Source: Glandiceps talaboti
Lineage: Eukaryota > Hemichordata > Enteropneusta > Spengelidae
DNA: 64,000 nucleotides
Assembly: GCF_964340395.1 (NCBI RefSeq)
Contig: NC_135566.1
Span: forward strand, 10,364,001-10,428,000
Reading direction: 5' to 3'
Shown here one piece after another: positions 11,913 through 22,868 of this stretch. Positions within the stretch are counted from its first letter, which is position 1. Every line of letters begins with the position of its first letter. The notes beneath the pieces are model-generated. The model was given only the letters and a program-made list of their open reading frames with translations. It made no database searches and was not told the origin of the DNA. A program made the translations under genes and the position numbers.

Positions 11913-13209
11913 ATTACACACATTGTAAATAAAAATAGTAAACTATTACAAAGGTAGCTACACAATCACCAGAAACAGTCATGTTATGGGAATTATCAGA
12001 GTATCAAAGCTTCTCTGGTTAAACGTTTCTTCTTTAGTGTAATGATGTGCTCACTTTGCAAACTTAAACCTCTCAATAAATGGTAACCACAATGTGATGT
12101 GATCTGCAGCTGCCTGGAAATGGGAGGTAGTGTGATAAATAATCTGACTTTAATATCAGTAGTGCTTGTTGTATAAATGACAGTGCTTACCGGACTGGAA
12201 ACAAATGCTAACGGAAACCCTTAGAATGTTACTCCTGTGTATGTAGCAAGCAAGTTTGAAATTAAAATACTGCTGGTATGTTGCATGTATCGTAATGGAC
12301 ATAGAAACACAGAATAAATTTGCATATGCTAATCACAGCATGAGCTTATTTGCATGCCACTCTCATCTCTCACCAGACACCCTTTTTTTCCTATCTAACT
12401 TCTTCTTGCAGCCTGAGACCAACCATGCGGGCTCCTCAATTAATAGATACTCTGATAGTAGTAACAGTACATGTAGTGCAGAACATCAAGCACTGGATTG
12501 TGAAGCTACACCACCGCCAATGCCTAAAACTTCACCAAGAGCTTTTAACGAGATTCAAGAAATGGCTCGCTCCAAGTCTGACAGTGCCCAGCTCGCTATG
12601 TCTGTTTCACCAGCTAAGAATAATATTCACCAAGGCTATTCAAGTGCCTCTGATATTTTACAGAGTCCCAGTTCTCACCGAAATCGAGACAGAGTGATGT
12701 CTCCTAGAGAACAGTCCTCCGAGTTCAGCAGGAGCAGTGACTCGGTAGCTAACAGGCCTAATACTGTGATTGTGAAAAAACATTCCACAACATCATCAGA
12801 ACAATTAAGTACGCCGAGGTCACCAAACAGTCCTATGAGTGGGAGCGGCTTTCTATCACCAACATCGCCAACCGCTCATTCTGATTTCCCTAGACAGCCT
12901 TCGCAAACAAGCGTGGCGTCTTCAAGCTCACGGACTTCGGGTTACGATCCGGCCAGGATGCGAAGGCCGATCTCTTTCATTACAGCTCTAGAAATGAGTG
13001 AGGAAGCTGACCACATGAAAACTAAGCAGGTTAGAAGTAGTAATGCCAGCGGTGTTGGTCGCGGTGGTGCTAGCACAAGTGGAGGTGGAAGATACGGAAC
13101 TAGTAACAGTAGTAGCAGATATACAACAAACACACCTATGCGTAACCAAGTTACATCGCCCAACGAAAACAACAAACACTTTGATGGTCCTTATGAAATA
13201 TCTGTATAA
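5435..13209 (+). CDS. ZDHHC5/8-like: ZDHHC5/8-type palmitoyltransferase (5' partial)
   Basis: Membrane S-acyltransferase that attaches palmitate to cysteines of target proteins. Exons seen: 5435-5556, 7906-8063, 8736-8908, 9639-9741, 10072-10163, 10579-10720, 12412-13209. All junctions have GT-AG ends and consistent phase, giving 528 visible residues. Numbering from the first visible codon, the Cys-rich domain starts at C71 ([18 protein letters not shown]) and the catalytic DHHC is at 96-99 ([12 protein letters not shown]). Membrane segments flank it (about 12-32, 108-128, 152-175) and the TTNEQ motif is at 181-185. The last exon is a long Ser/Pro-rich cytoplasmic tail of 265 residues ending in YEISV, the same PDZ-ligand ending as vertebrate ZDHHC5 and ZDHHC8. 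The N-terminal exon (first TM segment, about 35 residues) is missing; the first visible exon enters in phase 2. The tail is shorter than in vertebrates, so a further exon between 10721 and 12411 is possible. Confidence 0.93.
6301..6356. repeat. (TTGA)n microsatellite in ZDHHC intron
   Basis: About 14 clean copies of TTGA in the intron after the first visible ZDHHC exon. Confidence 0.95.
6705..7036. repeat. 56-bp minisatellite, about six copies
   Basis: The unit begins ATGGTTTCGAAAATCAATGG and ends AGTTTCAAACTCATGT. ATCAATGGAG recurs exactly 56 bases apart (6721, 6777, and on). Copies differ at single positions (TTAG/TAAG, TATGGTTTC/CCTGGTTTT), and the last three share the CCTGGTTTT variant, which fits stepwise duplication. 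It lies in a ZDHHC intron. Confidence 0.93.
8190..8225 (-). repeat. Dispersed repeat fragment shared with 3486-3514
   Basis: AGTGTGCCCTCTAATGATAG plus CCAAATTT here is the reverse complement of the block near 3486-3514 (AAATTTGGCTATCATTAGAG plus GGCACACT). Two inverted copies 4.7 kb apart point to an unnamed interspersed family. Confidence 0.6.
9850..10000 (-). repeat. Dispersed repeat, copy in ZDHHC intron
   Basis: Read on the minus strand this runs GGCCATATGGATGA ... TTTTGGATTTTTAATTTA ... CTCCTACTTGAAAAATCAAT. The same order of blocks occurs on the plus strand at 43310-43445. Partial copies lie at 50588-50655 and at 34808-34830 (reverse orientation). No coding content seen. Confidence 0.65.
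11397..11636. repeat. Compound tetranucleotide array (TACG)n then (ATAC)n
   Basis: A run of TACG/TACA units changes into a long, nearly pure ATAC array. It is open in several frames on both strands (YVCM and HTYI peptides), so those long ORFs are artefacts. It lies in the last ZDHHC intron. Confidence 0.95.
11654..11757. repeat. Imperfect inverted repeat, 40-bp arms
   Basis: The left arm 11654-11693 (CACAGGAGCCATTACACAGT core) pairs with the right arm 11717-11757 (ACACTGTGTTAACGGCTCCT core). The loop is about 23 bases, with few mismatches and one 1-base gap. It sits between the tetranucleotide array and the CA array. Confidence 0.85.
11839..11913. repeat. (CA)n followed by (TA)n microsatellite
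   Basis: A pure CA run of about 29 units is followed by a short TA run. Confidence 0.95.
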
Positions 13210-14544
13210 AAAAATGGGATTTATTTACAGTACTTAAAGTCTTACACAAAAAACAGCATTCTGCAGGGAGATCTGTCAACAGATTTTCTTGACTATTTCT
13301 ATCAGCCATTATGTCAACCATGTATTGTATATATTATTGTATTGCTACTCTTAAAAACCGTAGAGGTAATGAAAACATTGTTGTGTAAAAAATAAGACAT
13401 TTAACATGCATGTCACTTGCGAAAGCAGTTACTGTGATTTCGTGGGCGATTTGTAACAACAACTCCAATGTATGTTTACCTTATTATGTTTTAAAGAAAC
13501 ATAGTGTGCAATCTAAGTTTGATTATTGATGCTACATCTCTGCCACTAGAGGGCGCTCATTAATTTCCAATTTATGCTATACCTTGTCTACTGACCTGTG
13601 TACCATGTTTTAAATAATAACTATTATATCTGCCCATATCAATAATTCTTGTTGACATTTAAAGTAAATATGACATTTAACATCCCAGATGTTTGATATT
13701 AATAACATGATGTTTGACAGTAAGTGATATGGGACTTTCAACTTCATATATTTATGCTAATATGCAGAGACCATGGATGTGAATGTCTCCTAACACTAAA
13801 GTCATGGAATACAAGAAGCAGTTGGCTGTGTATTTTTTTTTTCACATATCTCTTTGAATTCCTCGGCAAACTTATATGATAAATCAATTATTACCTAGTA
13901 TCACCTCTTCGTTCGCTCGTTTGTTTGTTTGTATCACTATTGATACCACTTCTGCATCTTCTGCCTTGAGTCACTATGCAGAATTGGCACGCAGGGGGGT
14001 GATACAAACTAAGCTGTGATATCACAATTTTGGTATTTTAACAGACAGCCCAACAATCAACTCAGCAGTGTCACATATCTTTTCATTTAGACGAAAAAAA
14101 ATGATAGAATATTTTCAGATCGAGAAATTCATTGACACAGATTTCCCGATCTGATTTATTTCTCTGCAGCAACCACAAATAGAATTGTGTCAAAGGTCAT
14201 GTCAAAGGTCATAGAAATGTTACTAGGATATAGAAGTTGATCTGTTCTCAGTTCACCACATGCTATGACTCTAACTGTGTATAGGGTAATTTGTGTACCT
14301 GTTTAGTCCAGTGTTTGTCAATCAGCACACGCACTGTCCAACTATCAGAGATGCTTTGTTATCTCAATTGTGTCATTACCATCATTGTATGTATTGTCAC
14401 AGTATCTGGTATTCTGAACAGTATGATTATGTGGAATATATTTTTATTGTAATTTGTTATATACACATGTACTCTTGTGTGATTGTATGAATTATTTGAT
14501 CATTGTGAGTGGGCTCTGATCTTTTTTTCACATTAACTGTTCAA

Positions 14545-15050
14545 TAATCTGAAGTATTTTGCCATCTGAAACAGTTTGGATGTCTGAAGTGTTAAGATAT
14601 CTGAAGAGTTTGGATATCTGAAAATTTGGATAACTAAGTTTGGATACCTTAACAGTTTGGATATCTGAACAGTTTGGATTACTGAAGTATTTCAATATCT
14701 GAACAGTTTGGATATCTGAATTATTTCAATATCTGAACAGTTTGGATATCTGAATTATTTCAATATCTGAACAGTTTGGATATCTGAATTATTTCAATAT
14801 CTGAACAGTTTGGATAACTGAACAGCTTGGATATCTGAACAGTTTGGATATCTGAACAGTTTGGATATCAGAAGTATTTCAATATCTGAACATTTTGGAT
14901 ATCTGAAGTATTTCAATATCTGAACAGTTTGGATATCTGAAGTGGTTCAATATCTGAACAGTTTGGATATCTGAAGTGGTTCAATATCTGAACAGTTTGG
15001 ATATCTGAACAGTTTGGATACCTGAACAGTTTCGATGTCTTAACAGTTTT
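14545..15050. repeat. 17-bp minisatellite with 34-bp higher-order unit
   Basis: The basic 17-mer is GAACAGTTTGGATATCT. It alternates with a variant 17-mer GAATTATTTCAATATCT, making 34-bp double units in the middle (about 14690-14815 and 14880-15000). The edges are homogeneous or degenerate. Confidence 0.9.
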
Positions 15051-15486
15051 CATATCTACACAGATTGTATATTTGCACTGTGGATATTTGAACAGGGGGC
15101 CTGTTATCTTAACACAGTGGCAATCACTGACCAGACAGACATTCTTGTTTGACCTACAAGCTGATTCTATACCATAATTTATTTTTCTCCAAAACTGCTG
15201 CCTTAAATTTCATTACAAGCTTTCACAAAAAACTGATGTGAATCTTTGAATGTCTATGGAAATGACAGTATGAATCCCATGGAACAAAGCAGAACAAAAT
15301 ATGAATATTTACAGACTTTCTGTCAACAGAGAGTTTATCACAACAATGGTGAAATGATAATGTCTTCCGTGACTTAATGTAATGTAAATATAATCCTATG
15401 AAGCGTAACCATAGTTATTTAGTGACAATGTGTCAAACAAGTGTTATTTCATTGCTATATTCTGCTTCAACAGTTTTCACCAGATG

Positions 15487-15840
15487 TGTAGATATATTAA
15501 CCAATAGGAATTGACCAGATGTGTACATATTAACCAATGAAATAAATCAGATGTGTACATAATAACCAATAAGGAGAGACTGGATGTCTACATATTAGCC
15601 AATAGGAATAGACCAGGTGTGTACATAATAGCCAATGAGACGAGACTTGATGTCTACTTAGCCAATAGGAATAGACCAGATGTGTACATAATAGCCAGTG
15701 AGACGAGACTGGATGTCTACATATTAGCCAATAGGAATAGACCAGATGTGTACATAATAGCCAATGGGACGAGACTGGATGTCTACATATTAGCCAATAG
15801 GAATAGACCAGATATGTACATAGTAGCCAATATGAATTCA
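15487..15840. repeat. 66-bp minisatellite carrying CCAAT boxes
   Basis: The double unit alternates ACCAGATGTGTACATAATAG + CCAATGAGACGAG with CTGGATGTCTACATATTAG + CCAATAGGAATAG. A CCAAT pentamer (one copy changed to CCAGT) therefore recurs about every 33 bases. The open frames of 60-97 codons exist only because the period is a multiple of three. Confidence 0.9.
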
Positions 15841-16049
15841 GATTAATGTATCTAGTAGCTGAGAACCAAAGTTGTAATGAACCACTGTCACCCTCTTGTG
15901 CTATGTCAGGTTTATTTTAAGACAAATGATATGTTGGAAATGTGTAACCATATCAGTTTCTTTCAATAGAACAGTAACTAATTTGAAGTGACATGAAGCA
16001 TTTGCAAAGATTTTCATAGATGAAGGAACCATTTGAGTGCTACATGTTT

Positions 16050-16290
16050 AACAACCAATCAGAATGAGCCTTATGTGAGTACTTCTTGTTTAACAACCAA
16101 TCAAAATGAGCCTTATATGAGTGCTACATGTTTGAAAACCAATCAGAATGAAACTTATGTGAGTACATGTACTTCATGTTTAAGAACCAATCAGACTGAC
16201 CGTAATGTGAGTACTTTGTATTCAGCAACCAATCAGAATGAGCCTTATGTGAGTACTTCATGTTTAACAACCAATCAGAATGAACATTAT
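16050..16290. repeat. About 42-bp minisatellite carrying CCAATCAG
   Basis: The unit is AACCAATCAGAATGAGCC plus TTATGTGAGTACTTCATGTT, present about six times with small length changes. Every copy keeps CCAATCA(G/A), the canonical NF-Y (CCAAT-binding factor) core. It starts 210 bases after the end of the previous CCAAT-bearing array but has a different unit. Confidence 0.9.
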
Positions 16291-19200
16291 CATATGCTTA
16301 GGGAATGATATACCAGTAACCAAATGTTTCCCTGAAATTTCTTATTCTGTCACCGGATACTTCCTACCACATAGCTGATATTTCCTATACATAAACAAAC
16401 AATCAAACAAAACCAATTTCAAATAATGTCTTGATGAGAAAACTGTATCCAAAGATGTGGATGTTAAAGTATATAGCATCTTCTAATAAATGGTGTCCAA
16501 TTGGAGCCAAGCGATGTAGTGGAATTAAAAGCTGTGAAACTGCCAAATTAGGAATATAGTGGTAATGTAAACAAAACAGAAATGTTTTTTGTAGTCTTTT
16601 GGTTTTAGCACAGCTGAACCCTTAGTTTGGTAGTAGTGCAGGCATGGTAAAGGTGACTCTGTTTTTTTTCTGTTTCTCATTACCCTACCGACCCAAATTT
16701 TCAGCTCCAACATCAAAATAAAAATTAAGAAACTTTTGCCTGCCCTTAATATTAGTATTTTGTAGAGCAGAGCCCTCTCTGGCAAGAATAAGCAAGTGTC
16801 TGAACTGTCGACCTCATCTACAGTCATGGCGGCGATGATGACACTTGTTCATGAACAGAGCAGTTCTTCATGACAGAAGATATTCATGTAGGGGGCCTGA
16901 GAACATGTCGATTGTGTAGAGAAGCTGGGAAAGGGCTTGTTACCAGGAATCCATTAAAAGAGAAGACAGAGAGGAGGAAACGGAGAAAAATGTGAAGATG
17001 ATTTTTTTATAGATTGAATGAACCCGTCATTGCTATGAAAAAGTAATGAGAAAAATAGGGTCACCCTAATGTGTCTGTCTGTTGGTTAATCTGAGTGTTT
17101 GTGTATGTGTGGAAGACATGACTCTGTGTAATGCAATTGCAAGTTGACTTCACACTCCTTGTTATTTTGTTCAACCTGTATATAAAGCTATAATACTTGA
17201 CTTGAAACACCAATGCATTGTAAATTGTCGAAGCTACTTTTATACAAGGAAAGAGTGGCCCCCACTTTGATACTACCGTAATGAATATCATTCTATCCTA
17301 TTGAAATACATGTGTGTGTGTTTCACCTCCCGATAGCGATGGTATGAATTACATAGATACGATACATCATGTAAACAATTGACTCCTACTAGTAAGGATG
17401 TTATTGTGTGAACACATCAAACCACTGGAAGTACACTTAAAATAAGGACTATTTGAATTGTTTATCACCTTATCCATTCAGTATTTAACCCCTCCCCAAT
17501 CATTGAAACCCCCTCTCCATTCACCAAGCCACATATCCCCTCCCCTCCTACATTAATGAAACCATATATCCCCCTTCCCATCAATCAAACAGCATCACTC
17601 TCCCCACCATTATAATGTTAATATTTTATGATTTATTTCCCACACGGTAACAACAATGTTTATTGTGCTTTGAATATAAAAGTGTGTTTTTATTTTCCAC
17701 TGCTTGTATATATTTACATTCAGATATTGTACTTGTGTTATTTTTTGCTAAAAAACTAATTTTTTGGCATCCACTTTAATTTGCTGATAGGTACTTATGA
17801 TGAAGTCTAGTTTTGTGAAAGGATTTTATTTTCACAGAACTGTAGCATAAACTATGTGAATATGATAATATTAGCAACGTGATCATGACCCTTCCTCACA
17901 GGGTAAAGATCACAAGGGGGCAGTGCATAGAGAGTTGAGTTGGTTATTCTATAAACCCTGTAGTGATTGGGTAACGGTTACAAGGAGGCACTGCTTAGGA
18001 AGAGTGAACCAATTCATGCTAGGGGTAGCCATCTTGGAATTATGAACTCGGGGATAAAAACTGTTAAAATTCCTTTTATAACATGTCATAATTGTAAGGT
18101 TGTCATTGTCAAGTGGGTAACATGTTATCAGTCTTAAAACATGGGGATATCTTTTGACAACAATATTCCTAATTCTGTAAATTCCTTTTGTGAACAAATG
18201 ATGCATATGTGAAATTTGATGAAAATATTTTGTGGAAGAATTAGCTATAGCGAGTATGCTAGTATGCTGCATGTTTGCTGTAATGTTCAAAATACTCCGT
18301 GGAAATATAGATACTTGTGGTTTGAGGAGCATAATGTAATGGCCGACTGTAGTTTCAAAGTTTCTCAGATATTATTTTTTACAAAATAGATCAAAGTAAA
18401 GAAAATGTAAACATTTTGAAAAAAAAGTTTGAAAAAATTTATTTTGTGTACATGTACAGTCTCTTAGTGAGATGATGTTATAAGAATTTCATAATTGTGT
18501 TATGAATGAAACACAACTCAGTGCAAACTTTTTGATTTTATTTACCTTTTTTTTCTTTATTGTATAAGAAATGAATGAGGTGATAATGTACATACTTTGA
18601 GATACAATTTCTGTATTGTGGTTTGCACAGGCATTTTATCTTGTGAAAACAAAAGATTCCTAGCAGCAAATATCAAATCATAAAGCTAGATATTCTGTAA
18701 ACGAAATCTATAATGCAAATATGAGAAATACAAGGTATCCCAACTGATAGAAATTGTAATCTTGGACAATGTTAAATATATAAAACAACTCAAAAATGTT
18801 CAACTTAAAACAGCAAAAATATTAACCAAGGTTTTGATGTTAAAACGACAATTTGTGTAGGACAGGTGCAATGAAATGTGATTTGTGTTGTGGACGTACT
18901 TTTCTGCAGGAAATATTAAACAGATACATCCTTGTATTTGTGTGTTGTAGCATTATTTCATTCTTTCTGGGGACAACGGGTCTACTCATTTCTGTGTCTT
19001 ATGGACCAGCCCTTATATTTATTAAATCTGCCCCAAAAAATAGAATAAAATGATGCCCTCTATGGCTAGGTCAGGAAAAAGCCAACAGCATTGTAATGGG
19101 ACATGTATTTAAAGAGTTCATGCCAGGGTATGTGAAAATATCTGGCTGTTCTTGGACAGTCCTATCTCTTACACCCACTCAGTTTCAATCAAACTTGGCA

Positions 19201-20680
19201 CAAATATCAGATACTGTAAGGGACATGTTTATGTCACATTTATGATATTGACCTTTGACATTACTGTAGCCATGAAAAGATATCAGGGTGGATTTTCCTG
19301 TCGACATTCACTAGTAAATAATTCCTTCCCACGACTAACATGTAAAAAAAATACAGAGTAAATGGCTTATTACCACAATTGAGTGAAAAGTTCACTCTTC
19401 ACATGAAACTATTGAAAAAGAATTCTTGTAGTACCTCAATTGCATTTCATTTTATTTCGTTCCTCTTTCCGTTATTTTATGCAATTAATCAACAATTTAA
19501 ATGTTGTGATGGAGTGGGTACAAGAATGTTATTGTATATATCGCCCTCAATGAGCAGTATTATCTGAATTTTATCCTTTTATTTTTACTAACAAAACGAT
19601 CAAATATCAGCAATCGTTGCTGTATACAAATGGTGGAGGGAGTATGCTCGCAGCTTCATTTGCATTCCAAGAACTCTTTTTTGAGCACGGCTGAACTGAT
19701 GTTCAGTAATGTTGTAGGTATGATGGAATGTACATATGTATGTATTTAAAACTGCAGGATCAATTGCCTTATTTGGTTGGACGTGTATAGTGCAATTTAA
19801 ATTAAAGGTGACTGTATGAGGAGTGCTTGGAATAGATAAGCAGTGTTGATATAAAAATAACTAAGCGCAAAAAATACTCTGTAGATTGTTCTGAAACTTG
19901 AGTGTGTTCCTATGGGGTTGCTTTAATTATGCGATTTTAAAGCGCGATTTGCACGTTAAAAAAACGAACTGACTTTTAAAACCGCTCCCCCCCCCCCTCG
20001 GGGGGGAATTTAATACGTTTGCCCTGCGCCAGTTTTACAAAGTAAAGTATAAATCGATAGTCACGAACCGTATCAATTTCAAATAATCTATGTCATTCTC
20101 GTATACAGGAAACAGGTTGACCACGCTCACCGTCTGCAGTCTGCCAGGATTCTTACCATTCCAAGATAGACTTTAGGGATTGGTCAGTTCATATTCGGTT
20201 GGGGTGGGTCAGAATGGTGCATGTGGTGCGATACTATTTCCGCTGTGACAAACTTTCTAGCCTTCGTGTTTTGCTGTCAATATCATTTAATAATAAGGAT
20301 GTACACCCTCAAGTCGTTTTCTTTGGAACCATTTGTATTAATAAACTCAATATTTTTTTCATTCAGTAGTTAAAAATAAAAACCAACCACATAGATCATT
20401 AGAAAGTCGCATTCACACCCTAATTCAGTACAGATTCTGTGAATTTAAGGCCATACTCCTCAAAACAACACTATCAACACAGACACATTTGATTTGTCAT
20501 AATGATATTTAAAGACCATACGGTTCAAATATTCTGTACTCAACTGCACCAAATTTGTACTTGCCCTGGTTTGGCGCCCGACCAAAAGATTGACGAGATC
20601 AAACTTTTTGGGAAACAATTGTGAAAGGTTTTGATACACTGTAGATTATCACCAGCATACATTTCTCTCTCGTTTTCTAC

Positions 20681-20682
<2 letters not shown>

Positions 20683-20766
<84 letters not shown>
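20683..20766. repeat. (CT)n microsatellite
   Basis: A pure TC run of about 42 units upstream of the sulfotransferase gene. A shorter relative, preceded by the same TCGTTTTCTACGATC flank, occurs at 32706-32738. Confidence 0.95.
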
Positions 20767-20768
<2 letters not shown>

Positions 20769-22754
20769 CACCCCCCTTGTAATTACTGAAGGCTCCCTTA
20801 GCAGTAAGTGTAATATGATGCCTAGGGCAAAGTTCTCCTACACAACTGTTGTGTAGACTTCAGCGAATGTCTATTTGACAGCTGTCCTATAAATACACGC
20901 CATACAGGTCAAACGACAAAAGATCTTATAAATATCTACCGTATACGTAGTCTCTGAAGCAGTGTCAACCGTTTCAAGACAAGACACAAGTCAGACTTAC
21001 AAGATCTCGTCCACATGAAAACATCGATATAAATACGACAAACTACCTTGAGGCCACCCCACTGAAGTATTGTCACTACTTCGTGTCATCAGTGACAGTG
21101 GATATCTTGGATACAAACGTAACGGATCAGGTAAACGAATTCACACTACATCATCTAAGCTTACCGTTTAGTGATATATCGAAACTAGCTATTATATGAA
21201 GGAACATCTATTTCGTTCAGCAGTTCCCTTTTTACTTTTAATCATGTGTATGATAACATAACAAGTTAACAAAATTCAGTGACTTGGATGATTCTGATTC
21301 TACGCTTAGCCGAGTAGCTAGTGCTAGGTATGTTGAATGACAATAGCGTCAACCGAGTCAAGTCATTAATCTGCTCAGCATCAATGGTTGTTAGTTATTA
21401 ATAGTTTTAAACTATTGTTGAAGGCTATCTCCATGGATCTGCTTCGCTGGCTATGCCTGCAGGTTAGGTTTTACAGTGGTAGCTTCTCGCCTCAAACTGT
21501 CGAAATACACAAGAGGATGACGATAGATTTGGAGTGTGTTGTGCATTATCATATTTCATACATTTTGCTTCGGATCAAAGGCTAGATGAACTATAGGTTA
21601 CATAGTCCAATAACAACAGAGTGTACTGTGGTATGCTTCTCGCAAACATGGATATAACTTATGTCAAGGAAGTACTATAATCCACTATATATGTATATTT
21701 TACACATGTCGGGACACTAATTTACGCCTGTCACAGTGTCAACTTGCTGAATATGATGCGATTCAGCTACGCTCGTTTTTAGGAGCGAAGGTAACAGATG
21801 GTAGCATTAGCCAGGTTACGACCCCAGGTTACGACACACTAGTTTTATTAAATTCCTCACCGGTGTACTCGTATATTTTACCCATTCATAGTGAATCCTG
21901 TAATATTAAGAATACCCTGGTTTCCAAATGTACATCAGTGACTATTCTTTGTAAGCGATTAAAATTCCAAGTGTTTTGAGGAACGTCGCGCGCAACGAAG
22001 GAATCTCAAATTGAACTAACAAGACAGACAGTCATTATATACATTATAACACCACCATACACATTACAACCAAAAACCGTTGTTTCCTTTCTCTGCTTGA
22101 ATCCTATCTCATAGTAGTTCCGAACTCAGAATGAAAATAATTTTCCTCGTCGTATATTTCACCTGAATCACTCAATCTTCAGATACCGAGTTCGGAAGAT
22201 GTAATTCCAGAGCAATGAAAAACGTTATGACTGTAATTTGAAATTTCTTCGTCTTTTAATTTAGCATCTAACTAGAAAAAGAGCATGTGAAACCATTAAT
22301 AATATAATCATACAATGTTCTACTGAACGATGGGATAGATGAAGACAATATATAATTCTAAAAAATGTAAGAGGTTCACATATTCCCTTCTCTAGACGTG
22401 CTACGAAGCCTTAAAACGTGTTCCTCGTCGCAATATTTTTGCAACCATATCACAGAGTGCGAAGGTCGACATCCATACAAATCTCTACTCCTAGTCTGAG
22501 ACTTGAACAAACAGTAGTACTGCACTACACAATAATTTTAGAGACTTGACAACGTTTGCATCTATAGGCCTATAGATTTATTTGACTACGGTATTGTGAG
22601 TTTTTATGTCAGAAGCAGTTGAGTGAAGGGAAAACGTAAAATATTTTGTTGCGAGAACAAACAAACTGTTCATGAACTCGTAAATGGTGGTATGAGTAAA
22701 TGTTCCATTTACTATCTATTTCTTTGTTTCTTTAATCATTTGTCAATTCTTTTA

Positions 22755-22821
22755 GTTTGTTTGTTTGTTTGTTTGTTTGTTTGTTTGTTTGTTTGTTTGT
22801 TTGTTTGTTTGTTTGTTTGTT
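22755..22821. repeat. (TTTG)n microsatellite before sulfotransferase exon
   Basis: About 16 copies of GTTT end 48 bases before the start codon at 22869, within what is probably an intron. Confidence 0.95.
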
Positions 22822-22868
22822 AATTAATGAATTTATGTACTATGACTTTATTTCATCAGCCGTCTGAA

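Larger units (their letters stand above)
13210..22868. other. Long 3' flank / intergenic region after ZDHHC
   Basis: No coding exon could be supported. It probably begins with the ZDHHC 3' UTR; AATAAA occurs at 16485-16490, but the true end cannot be decided by eye. Minisatellites lie at 14545-15050, 15487-15840 and 16050-16290, a CT array at 20683-20766 and a TTTG array at 22755-22821. TTTCATCAG just before 22860 looks like a 3' splice site, so the sulfotransferase transcript may have an untranslated exon upstream. Confidence 0.55.

Noticed and set aside
12350-12697. 115-codon frame overlapping the last ZDHHC exon.
   Set aside because: Shadow frame. The other frame has the conserved YEISV terminus and phase-matched splicing.
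15553-16308. Two frames of 97 and 91 codons with repeated peptides.
   Set aside because: Tandem units of 66 and about 42 bases keep one frame open. No start context, no splice links and no protein family.
16525-16827. 100-codon minus-strand frame (ELKIWVGRVMRNRKK).
   Set aside because: Unrecognised, no exon links. Looks like interspersed repeat sequence rather than a gene.
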